Position numbers and translations under genes: made by a program. The notes under the pieces are model-generated. The model was not told the origin of the DNA. It worked only from the letters and a program-made list of their open reading frames with translations, and made no database searches. Positions 16,815-24,531 of a DNA stretch of 64,000 nucleotides are shown here, piece after piece; position 1 is the stretch's first letter, and every line of letters begins with the position of its first letter. This DNA comes from Actinobacillus sp. (GTDB lineage: Bacteria > Pseudomonadota > Gammaproteobacteria > Enterobacterales > Pasteurellaceae): assembly GCA_020026055.1 (NCBI GenBank), contig JAHHRA010000003.1, positions 1 to 64,000 of the forward strand. The letters run 5' to 3'.

Positions 16815-17798
16815 ATGTCAAAAAAATCGTCTAAAAAAACCTTATTTCAATGGGTGAAACAAATCACTGTATTAATCTTCATTTTAATAATAGGGTATTT
16901 TTTACAAAGTAAATGTAATTTAAAGCCTGCTATGCGAGAAATTGTAAATCAGTTTCAAGTTGTAATGAACGGAGGTGAAATTAATTATGAACGTATTTTT
17001 TCTCGAATAAATTGGCAACAATTTGAACGTAAAAAGTCGCATAACGTTTACTTTAAAAATGGCAGTGATGTTGGTGGTAATTGTGAATTAAACCTTTATC
17101 AAAACCAAGCACCTGTGATTGAGATCGCTAAGATGGCCAAAGAAAGTAAAATTATTTGTAATTATGCGTTTGCGGGGCGTGCTAGCTTTATTTCAAAATC
17201 AACACTTTACAGTGCAGAACATTTAACTAAACAAAAAATCTTGAAAGCAAAGAAACTGGAACGGATTAATCTGTTTCATCCTGATGAGCGTTTAGCCGAA
17301 CATAATCGCGCAGAATTAGAAGATTATCGAGGTCAAGACTATGATCGCGGACATCTCGCCCCAAATGCTAATATGAGTGATGTTATATCTCAATATCAAT
17401 CTTTTTCGTTGGCTAACATAATTCCTGAAGTGGCTGAACATAATCGTAAAACTTGGGTTGCTATTGAAAAAGCAACACGGCAACTAGCGTTAAAATATGA
17501 GAATATATATACTGTAACGTTGCCTGTGTACCAAAATTTTAATGGTACATTACCAACACAAATTAAAACTATCGGTAAAAATCAAGTTTATGTGCCGAAT
17601 TTTATTGCAAAAGCAATTTTTGTACCCGCATTAAAACAGGCAGTCGTTGTTTTTACTCCTAATGATGCTAGCCATCGAATTGAGTTAATGAGTTTAGCAA
17701 AATTTCAAAAAATTGCACATATTGACGTTTTTCCAACTATTGATATAAAAATCAAGCAGAAAAAAGGGCATTTTTTCTCTTGGCAATCTGAATGGTAA
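16815..17798 (+). CDS. membrane-anchored DNA/RNA non-specific endonuclease (NucA/EndoG type)
   Basis: 327 residues. One N-terminal transmembrane segment (about residues 17-32) with a basic cytosolic start suggests a type II anchor and a periplasmic or external catalytic domain. The beta-beta-alpha-metal core is visible: DYDRGHLAPNANMS holds the DRGH motif with the catalytic histidine (about residue 180), and SLANIIPEVAEHNRKTW supplies the metal-binding asparagine and following helix. Substrate may be extracellular DNA. There is no Shine-Dalgarno sequence of note. An ORF of unknown function begins 6 bp downstream and is probably co-translated. Confidence 0.85.
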   Translation: MSKKSSKKTLFQWVKQITVLIFILIIGYFLQSKCNLKPAMREIVNQFQVVMNGGEINYERIFSRINWQQFERKKSHNVYFKNGSDVGGNCELNLYQNQAPVIEIAKMAKESKIICNYAFAGRASFISKSTLYSAEHLTKQKILKAKKLERINLFHPDERLAEHNRAELEDYRGQDYDRGHLAPNANMSDVISQYQSFSLANIIPEVAEHNRKTWVAIEKATRQLALKYENIYTVTLPVYQNFNGTLPTQIKTIGKNQVYVPNFIAKAIFVPALKQAVVVFTPNDASHRIELMSLAKFQKIAHIDVFPTIDIKIKQKKGHFFSWQSEW

Positions 17799-17804
17799 TT
17801 TTTT

Positions 17805-18227
17805 ATGCAAGAAATGATTAAAAAACTTGAAAAAGATCTACCGCCAACACTCTTTTTTAGTATGGAATCAAGTGATTTTTCTTATCAAGCGAATTCTCAA
17901 CTCACAATTGAATGCGATGTAGAAAGCTTAAAGATCTATGGGCATAAAGGGAAATTATCAGTGGACATTACCCGTACTCAAAAAGGTTTGCAAATTACGC
18001 AAATACTACTAGAGAAGTTGCAGTATTTTGCCACAAATGAACAAAATTTTCCCTATTCGTTACAAGTTGACAACTATTCTGTCTATCTCACGAATCAACA
18101 AGAGTGGTTAATTATCGCTTATTGCCTTATTAATGCTGAACATTCACTTGCTATTCTTGAATCTCTGCAACAGTTACCAAAAAAACAAGTTGTAGTTACG
18201 CAAATGGTTAAGAATAATTTCTTGTAA
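17805..18227 (+). CDS. hypothetical protein co-transcribed with the nuclease gene
   Basis: 140 residues, not recognised. No signal peptide or membrane segment, so probably cytoplasmic. It starts with a basic, helical MQEMIKKLEKDLPP and continues as alternating strands and helices. The ATG is 6 bp after the nuclease stop, so the two are almost certainly one transcript. A protective partner for the nuclease is possible but nothing in the sequence shows it; many exported nucleases need no cytoplasmic inhibitor. Confidence 0.7.
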   Translation: MQEMIKKLEKDLPPTLFFSMESSDFSYQANSQLTIECDVESLKIYGHKGKLSVDITRTQKGLQITQILLEKLQYFATNEQNFPYSLQVDNYSVYLTNQQEWLIIAYCLINAEHSLAILESLQQLPKKQVVVTQMVKNNFL

Positions 18228-18431
18228 AGATTTACACTAGCAAATTACTCACAAAACACTTTCCACTTTCGCATTTGCTCAACCAATAAAACTAATGTTC
18301 AAAGAACTTTTGTCGTTTTTGTTATTTTAAATAAATAAGATAAAATTTTTATGAATTTACTGGCGTGAATTGTAGAAAGCTAAGCTTGACGTAATTTATA
18401 ATACCGCAATTTTGGAATAATGAGATTTATA

Positions 18432-19547
18432 ATGACTGATAAAATCAATTTAATGAATTTAACACGTCCACAGATACGTAAATTTTTACAAGATCTTGGA
18501 GAAAAACCTTTTCGAGCTGATCAACTTGTAAAGTGGATTTATCATTTTGGTGAAGATAATTTTGACAATATGACCAACCTTAATAAGAAATTACGTGAAA
18601 AATTGAAAAATGTTGCTTATATTCAAGCACCAAAAGTTGCAATTGAGCAACGTAGTCAAGATGGAACGATTAAATGGGCAATGCAGGTAGGAGATCAACA
18701 AGTTGAAACAGTTTATATTCCCGATGGGGAGCGTGCGACACTTTGCGTTTCTTCTCAAGTCGGTTGTGCCCTTGCTTGCACATTCTGCTCCACAGCACAA
18801 CAAGGTTTTAATCGTAATTTAACTGTTTCTGAAATCATTGGTCAAGTATGGCGAGCTTCTAAAATCATTGGTAATTTTGGCACTACGGGTGTACGTCCAA
18901 TTACTAATGTTGTGATGATGGGAATGGGAGAACCATTGTTGAATATAGCGAACGTAATTCCTGCAATGGAGATTATGTTAGACGATTTTGCATATGGTTT
19001 GTCTAAACGTCGAGTAACACTTTCAACTTCAGGTGTTGTGCCTGCATTAGATAAGCTACGAGATCAAATTGATGTAGCATTAGCTATTTCTTTACACGCA
19101 CCAAATGACCAAATTCGAGATGAAATTGTCCCAATCAATAAAAAATACAATATTGAAATGTTAATGCATTCCGTTAAAGAATACCTAAAAGTGTCAAATG
19201 CCAATCACGGAAAAGTTACAATCGAATATGTAATGCTCGATCACATTAATGATGACATTGAGCATGCACATCAGTTAGCAAAATTATTAAAAAAAATCCC
19301 ATGCAAAATTAACCTTATTCCGTGGAATCCATTTCCAAATGCTCCTTATCTCAAAAGTTCTAATTCCAGAATTGATCGCTTTCAAAAGACACTAATGGAG
19401 TACGGTTTGACTGTGATTATCCGTCGTACAAGAGGTGATGATATTGATGCCGCTTGTGGTCAATTAGCTGGTGATGTAATTGATCGCACTAAACGCACTT
19501 TACAAAAACAACAGATTAGATGTCCTAATGTAAAAAATGTAAATTAA
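18432..19547 (+). CDS. rlmN: dual-specificity rRNA/tRNA adenine-C2 methyltransferase RlmN
   Basis: Radical-SAM enzyme methylating A2503 of 23S rRNA and A37 of some tRNAs. The CxxxCxxC cluster motif is in GCALACTFCSTAQQGF, the radical-SAM GEPLLN motif follows, and the C-terminal half carries the resolving cysteine region near DIDAACGQLAGD. The ATG at 18432 (MTDKINLMNLTRPQ) gives 371 residues; an in-frame ATG at 18420 would add four. It opens the rlmN-pilW-rodZ-ispG-hisS-yfgM cluster found in Haemophilus. Confidence 0.95.
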   Translation: MTDKINLMNLTRPQIRKFLQDLGEKPFRADQLVKWIYHFGEDNFDNMTNLNKKLREKLKNVAYIQAPKVAIEQRSQDGTIKWAMQVGDQQVETVYIPDGERATLCVSSQVGCALACTFCSTAQQGFNRNLTVSEIIGQVWRASKIIGNFGTTGVRPITNVVMMGMGEPLLNIANVIPAMEIMLDDFAYGLSKRRVTLSTSGVVPALDKLRDQIDVALAISLHAPNDQIRDEIVPINKKYNIEMLMHSVKEYLKVSNANHGKVTIEYVMLDHINDDIEHAHQLAKLLKKIPCKINLIPWNPFPNAPYLKSSNSRIDRFQKTLMEYGLTVIIRRTRGDDIDAACGQLAGDVIDRTKRTLQKQQIRCPNVKNVN

Positions 19548-19565
19548 AAATAGGGGAGGATAAGA

Positions 19566-20129
19566 ATGCGAAAAAAACAAGTTCTAATAAAGATATTCTT
19601 TATAGCTCTGTTCTTACTGACTCAAACAGCTTGTTCAAGTCATAATGATATGGATTTTGATAAAAAGTCTGCTGCCAAAGCTAGGGTAGAACTAGCATTA
19701 GCTTTCTTGATGCAAAAAGATTTCACTCAAGCTAAACGTAATTTAGACAAAGCTTTCTTTTACACCCCTGATTCTGCTTTGGTTTCGACAAGTTATGCTT
19801 ACTTTTATCAGTTACAGGGTAACAAAGAGCTTGCTGAAAAATATTATCAAAAAGCAATTAACCAGAATAAAGAGCAAGGTGATATTAGAAACAATTATGC
19901 AGTTTTTTTATGTGAGATAGGGCAATTTGAAAAAGCTTATAAACAGTTTAACTTTGCTCTCGCTTCACCTAACTATTATCGTCAAGTAGATACTTATGAA
20001 AATATTGCAATCTGTGCTTACATGGCAAAAAATGAAGCGTTATTTCATCAGTACTATGAAAAATTAATGCAAATTTCACCTAAAAATGCTCAACAATTAA
20101 TGAAAAAGATCCAACAATTATCTCATTAA
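19566..20129 (+). CDS. pilW: type IV pilus biogenesis/stability lipoprotein PilW (PilF)
   Basis: 187 residues. The signal peptide ends in a lipobox (TQTAC, Cys23), so the protein is an outer-membrane lipoprotein. Tetratricopeptide repeats fill residues 40-180 (RVELALAFLMQKDFTQAKRN and onwards). PilF/PilW acts as the pilotin that assembles the PilQ secretin, needed for type IV pili and DNA uptake. It is 18 bp downstream of rlmN with a GGGGAGG RBS, as in H. influenzae. Confidence 0.88.
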   Translation: MRKKQVLIKIFFIALFLLTQTACSSHNDMDFDKKSAAKARVELALAFLMQKDFTQAKRNLDKAFFYTPDSALVSTSYAYFYQLQGNKELAEKYYQKAINQNKEQGDIRNNYAVFLCEIGQFEKAYKQFNFALASPNYYRQVDTYENIAICAYMAKNEALFHQYYEKLMQISPKNAQQLMKKIQQLSH

Positions 20130-20267
20130 TTAATAAAGTACTACTGAGACGTTTTTATTATACTTAAAGAAATGATAATACGATGACTAAATGAAGTAAT
20201 TTATGGAAAACGGTTGCAAAACAATAAGGGGGAATTTAAAATTCAAAGTCGTTAAAGAAGTAAATTA

Positions 20268-20906
20268 ATGTTAGTCATATCAAATAAAAGGGCAATTCTC
20301 GTGCGTAAAAAATCAACCTCCAATTTAATTCATCCCTTGACGGAAGAGTCTCAGCATTGCCAAGAACAAAGTTTGGGCGAGCTTTTGAAAAAAACACGAG
20401 AATCTTTGGCACTTTCATTAGATGATGTTAGTGAAAAAATTCGAATTCGCCCTATTATTTTACAAGCATTAGAAACAAATCAATTTGAAATTTCTGGAAT
20501 TCCCTCGACGTTTATTCGTGGTTATATTCGAAGTTACGCAAATTGTTTAGGGATCCCAGAAGAAAAATATATTGATTTTTTAGCTAATCTAACTGTAGAT
20601 TCCATAGCCGATTTACATAGTTGTTATCTAAGTTCAAGAGTAGAATTTGATGAAGATTCGCGTAGTGGTCGTTGGATTTCTATTATTACTATCATCGTTG
20701 TAAGTGCTATCCTTTTAGTCACTACCTTATGGTGGTGGGAAAATCATAAGCTAAAATCTGATTCACGTGCACAAGTAGTTTCTCAATATAACACACAACA
20801 AAGCATCCAAAAGTTAGAAACACAAATTTCACCATCATCAATATCAATAAATTCACTATCGAGCAATGCTATTGAATCACAAAATACAAATACATTACCT
20901 CAATAA
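20268..20906 (+). CDS. rodZ: RodZ-like cytoskeletal membrane protein
   Basis: 212 residues. The cytoplasmic helix-turn-helix domain (LGELLKKTRESLALSLDDVS, then FEISGIPSTFIRGYIRSYA) is that of RodZ and binds MreB in relatives. One transmembrane segment (IITIIVVSAILLVTTLWWW, about residues 140-158) leads to a short periplasmic tail of about 50 polar residues. E. coli RodZ is 337 residues with a folded periplasmic DUF4115 domain, which is missing here, as in other Pasteurellaceae with short RodZ. The translation start is not certain. Confidence 0.85.
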   Translation: MLVISNKRAILVRKKSTSNLIHPLTEESQHCQEQSLGELLKKTRESLALSLDDVSEKIRIRPIILQALETNQFEISGIPSTFIRGYIRSYANCLGIPEEKYIDFLANLTVDSIADLHSCYLSSRVEFDEDSRSGRWISIITIIVVSAILLVTTLWWWENHKLKSDSRAQVVSQYNTQQSIQKLETQISPSSISINSLSSNAIESQNTNTLPQ

Positions 20907-20955
20907 TGAAAATCGTTTGATATAAGTAATAAATTTAATTAATAAAGAGATCTTT

Positions 20956-22059
20956 ATGTCAATAGAACCCAAAATTGTACGTCGCAAATCCACCAAAATT
21001 TGGGTGGGGAATATTCCTGTTGGTGGTGATGCACCTATAGCAGTGCAATCAATGACAAATACTCGTACTACAGATGTAGATGCAACAGTTGCACAAATTA
21101 AAGCATTAGAGCGTGTCGGAGCAGATATCGTACGTATTTCAATACCTACGATGGACGCAGCAGAAGCATTTAAAATGATTAAAAAACAAGTTAATGTTCC
21201 ATTAGTTGCAGATATCCATTTTGATTATCGTATAGCTTTAAAAGTTGCTGACTATGGCGTTGATTGCCTGCGTATAAACCCTGGTAATATTGGTCGTAAA
21301 GATCGAATTCGTGCTGTAGTGGATTGTGCAAAAGACAAAAATATACCCATTCGCATTGGCATTAACGCAGGATCACTAGAACGTGATATTCTTAAAAATC
21401 ATGGTGAACCTACCGCTCAAGCTTTGCTTGAAAGTGCGTTACGTCATGTTGACATTTTAGATAAATTAAACTTTGATCAATTTAAAGTTAGCGTAAAAGC
21501 ATCAGATGTTTTTTTAGCTGTCGAAAGTTACCGTTTATTAGCTAAAACGATTGAACAACCTATTCATTTAGGTATCACTGAGGCAGGTAGTATACGTGCA
21601 GGAGCAATAAAATCAGCGATTGGTCTAAGTTTATTGCTTTCAGAAGGTATTGGTGATACGTTGCGAGTTTCGTTGGCTGCAGATCCTGTTGAAGAAATTA
21701 AAGTAGGATTTGATATTCTAAAGTCATTACGTATTCGTTCACGTGGTATTAATTTTATTGCTTGCCCAACTTGTTCACGTCAAGAAATTGATGTTATCGC
21801 AACTGTCAATGTTCTTGAACAACGACTTGAAGATATTACTACACCGATGGATGTTTCAATTATTGGTTGTGTTGTTAATGGTGAAGGAGAAGCATTAGTT
21901 TCTGACTTAGGCGTGACAGGTGGAAATAAGAAAAGTAGTTTTTATATTAACGGAATCAGGCAAAAAGAACGTTTTGATAATGACCAACTTATTGATCAAT
22001 TAGAAGCAAAAATTCGTGCTCGAGTAGCACAAAAAGATCCCAAAAATCGTATTATTTAA
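20956..22059 (+). CDS. ispG: flavodoxin-dependent 4-hydroxy-3-methylbut-2-enyl-diphosphate synthase IspG
   Basis: 367 residues, full length. Penultimate step of the MEP isoprenoid pathway, using a 4Fe-4S cluster. The TIM-barrel start has AVQSMTNTRTTDVDATVAQ; the cluster cysteines are in ACPTCSRQEID (two) and IIGCVVNGEGEA. It lies between rodZ and hisS, only 10 bp from hisS, in the conserved Haemophilus order. Confidence 0.97.
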   Translation: MSIEPKIVRRKSTKIWVGNIPVGGDAPIAVQSMTNTRTTDVDATVAQIKALERVGADIVRISIPTMDAAEAFKMIKKQVNVPLVADIHFDYRIALKVADYGVDCLRINPGNIGRKDRIRAVVDCAKDKNIPIRIGINAGSLERDILKNHGEPTAQALLESALRHVDILDKLNFDQFKVSVKASDVFLAVESYRLLAKTIEQPIHLGITEAGSIRAGAIKSAIGLSLLLSEGIGDTLRVSLAADPVEEIKVGFDILKSLRIRSRGINFIACPTCSRQEIDVIATVNVLEQRLEDITTPMDVSIIGCVVNGEGEALVSDLGVTGGNKKSSFYINGIRQKERFDNDQLIDQLEAKIRARVAQKDPKNRII

Positions 22060-22069
22060 AGGAAATAGT

Positions 22070-23347
22070 GTGGCAAAAATTATTCAAGCAATCAGAGGTA
22101 TGAATGATTACCTCCCAGCTGAAACGCCAATTTGGCAATGGATAGAAAATCAGATTCGTAATACGTTAGCAAGTTATGGTTATAACGAAATTAGGATGCC
22201 GATTGTTGAAAGTACACCTCTTTTTGCACGAGCGATTGGCGAAGTGACGGATGTCGTCGAAAAAGAAATGTTCACTTTCAAAGATCGTGACAATGAAAGT
22301 TTGACATTACGTCCTGAAGGCACTGCGGGTTGCGTACGTGCAGGTATACAAAACGGTTTACTTTATAATCAAGAACAACGTCTATGGTATATGGGTCCAA
22401 TGTTTCGTTACGAGCGTCCACAAAAAGGACGATATCGTCAATTTCATCAAGTTGGTGTAGAAATTTTTGGAATTACAAATCCTGATATTGATGCAGAACT
22501 CATTTTACTTACAGCACGGTTATGGCGTCAACTTGGTATTATTGATCACGTCAATTTACAACTTAATTCTATTGGCTCTTTAGAAGCTCGTAAGAACTAT
22601 CGTGTTGCACTCGTAGATTACTTACAACAATATTACGATATTTTAGACGAAGATTGTAAACGTCGTCTAACAACAAATCCATTACGTATTTTAGACAGCA
22701 AAAATCAAGCAATACAAATGATCTTAGATCATGCTCCGAAATTACAAGATTATCTTGATGAAGACAGTAAAATGCATTTTGCAAAACTATGCTATATTCT
22801 CGACAAACTTGGGATTAATTATGAAATAAATCAAAAGCTTGTGCGTGGTCTTGATTATTATAATAAAACTGTTTTTGAATGGGTAACAGATGCCCTTGGT
22901 GCTCAAGGTACGATTTGTGGTGGTGGACGTTATGATGGACTTGTAGAACAACTTGGCGGTCACACAACTTGTGGCGTAGGATTTGCGATAGGTTTGGAAC
23001 GTCTTGTTTTACTTGTTCAAGAAGTAAATAAAAATATTCCTGTTTCCCCTCCTGTTGATTTTTATGTTGTCTTTATGGGTGAAAATACAGCAGTGCCTGC
23101 TTTCCAATTAGCAGAAAAGTTACGTAATGACTTACCATTTAAACGTACTATGCTTGACTGTAGTGGTGGAAGCTTTAAGAAACAATTTAAACGTGCTGAT
23201 AAAAGTGGTGCTGAAATTGCTCTCGTGATTGGTGAAACTGAAATAATGAATCATGATGTTGTTGTGAAATTTTTACGAGAAAATCGTCCTCAACAAACGA
23301 TCTCTTTAAACGAAATTACTCAATTTTTAATTTCATTAACAAACTAA
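22070..23347 (+). CDS. hisS: histidyl-tRNA synthetase HisS
   Basis: 425 residues from a GTG start preceded by AAAGGAAATA. Class II synthetase: motif 2 (RYERPQKGRYRQFHQVG), the HisA signature LVRGLDYYNKTVFEW and motif 3 (GVGFAIGLERL) are all present, followed by the HGTP anticodon-binding domain. Cytoplasmic and essential. Confidence 0.97.
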   Translation: MAKIIQAIRGMNDYLPAETPIWQWIENQIRNTLASYGYNEIRMPIVESTPLFARAIGEVTDVVEKEMFTFKDRDNESLTLRPEGTAGCVRAGIQNGLLYNQEQRLWYMGPMFRYERPQKGRYRQFHQVGVEIFGITNPDIDAELILLTARLWRQLGIIDHVNLQLNSIGSLEARKNYRVALVDYLQQYYDILDEDCKRRLTTNPLRILDSKNQAIQMILDHAPKLQDYLDEDSKMHFAKLCYILDKLGINYEINQKLVRGLDYYNKTVFEWVTDALGAQGTICGGGRYDGLVEQLGGHTTCGVGFAIGLERLVLLVQEVNKNIPVSPPVDFYVVFMGENTAVPAFQLAEKLRNDLPFKRTMLDCSGGSFKKQFKRADKSGAEIALVIGETEIMNHDVVVKFLRENRPQQTISLNEITQFLISLTN

Positions 23348-23362
23348 ACAAAAGGAAAAATT

Positions 23363-23968
23363 ATGGCTTATTCTATTGATGAAGAACAAGATATTGATCA
23401 ACTTAAGAAATGGTGGAAGGAAAATTACAAAGCGATTATCACTATTGTCGCCATTGCTTTAATTTCAGTTTATAGTTGGCGTTATTGGAAAAACCATCAA
23501 ACGATGCAGTCTATCAAACAATCAATGCAATATGAAGCTGTTATTGCTAGCAATAATGCGATAAATAAAAAAGATTTTGATACTTTTACACAAGAAAACA
23601 AAGGAAGTACTTACAGTGTATTTGCTTTGTTAGAACGTGCTAAAGACGAAATCACAGCACAGCATTTTGGTCAAGCTGCAAATTTATTGCAACAAGCAGT
23701 GGATCAAGCTGAGGATAGAATTTTAAAAGATATTGCTACTTTACGTTTAAGTGCAGTGCAATTTCAATTGAAACAATATGATAGTGCACTTAAAACATTG
23801 CAAAATGTAAAATCTAAAGTTTGGTTAGGACAAAAATTACAGTTACAAGCAAATATTGAACTTGCTCAAAACAACAAAGAAGCAGCTAAAAAAGATTTCC
23901 AACAAGCTCTTACTCTAGTTGATCCTTTACAAAAGACGATAATTCAAATGCAATTGAATAATCTTTAA
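23363..23968 (+). CDS. yfgM: YfgM family ancillary SecYEG translocon protein
   Basis: 201 residues. Short acidic cytoplasmic start (DEEQDIDQLKKWWKENY), one transmembrane helix (AIITIVAIALISVYSW, about residues 25-42) and a periplasmic TPR-like domain. In E. coli YfgM joins PpiD at the translocon and protects RcsB signalling. It lies 15 bp after hisS. In E. coli bamB follows; here the gene cluster ends with a palindromic repeat. Confidence 0.92.
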   Translation: MAYSIDEEQDIDQLKKWWKENYKAIITIVAIALISVYSWRYWKNHQTMQSIKQSMQYEAVIASNNAINKKDFDTFTQENKGSTYSVFALLERAKDEITAQHFGQAANLLQQAVDQAEDRILKDIATLRLSAVQFQLKQYDSALKTLQNVKSKVWLGQKLQLQANIELAQNNKEAAKKDFQQALTLVDPLQKTIIQMQLNNL

Positions 23969-23985
23969 CAAGAACTCATCATTTA

Positions 23986-24027
23986 AACGCTTCACTTTTA
24001 GAAAATTTTTTCGAAATGTGAGGCGTT
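23986..24027. repeat. palindromic element, intergenic copy (yfgM / effector-binding protein)
   Basis: Outer arms AACGCTTCAC and GTGAGGCGTT pair with one G-T; the core is GAAAATTTTTTC. It lies between convergent genes and is not followed by a T-run. It belongs to the same family as 15483-15523. Confidence 0.75.
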
Positions 24028-24095
24028 ATTAATTAGTTGAAAAATCAAAATACTTTGTATTTAATCAAAAGAGCTTTTCAAAATTATTTGAAAAA

Positions 24096-24473
24096 TTACG
24101 ATATATATATTTCTACACGTCCATCATTATAATGTTTTTCAAAATCTATCCTATAGTTTCTTTGCAATTTCCCACTATTTTCTAAATTCCAAATATTTTT
24201 CCAAGTATCAATAAGTGTAGAAATGTTACAAATAAATACTTTATAACTTATCTTTTCAATTAAAATTAGATCTGAGTTTGGAAAATTATTTTCACTACCA
24301 ATTGTAAAATCATAATCTCCTTTATAATTTGAAGAATAATTAAAATAAAAGGCATAAGTAATCTTATTTTTAAGTTTTAATGCTAAATATTTATTCCAAT
24401 AGTTTTTTATTTTTATTGAGGCATCTTTAAAATTATTAACTCTGATACTAGGTAGAACATATATTTTATTCAT
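24096..24473 (-). CDS. GyrI/Cass2-like effector-binding domain protein
   Basis: 125 residues from ATG 24473, chosen because GGAGATT lies about 10 bases upstream; an in-frame ATG at 24503 would add ten residues. The protein has no DNA-binding domain. The arrangement of an N-terminal strand (MNKIYVLPSIRVNNF), a basic helix, YAFYFNYSSNYKGDYDFTIG and a C-terminal helix-strand ending (TWKNIWNLENSG, then FEKHYNDGRVEIYI) resembles stand-alone AraC-type effector-binding proteins such as Cass2, which bind cationic drugs. Two of four arginine codons are AGA and one AGG, and neighbours are core genes, so it may be acquired. Confidence 0.6.
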   Translation of the reverse strand: MNKIYVLPSIRVNNFKDASIKIKNYWNKYLALKLKNKITYAFYFNYSSNYKGDYDFTIGSENNFPNSDLILIEKISYKVFICNISTLIDTWKNIWNLENSGKLQRNYRIDFEKHYNDGRVEIYIS

Positions 24474-24531
24474 AATGATCAATCTCCATAATCTTAAATT
24501 CAAATAAATATCTTAAGTGATTTTATCGAAT

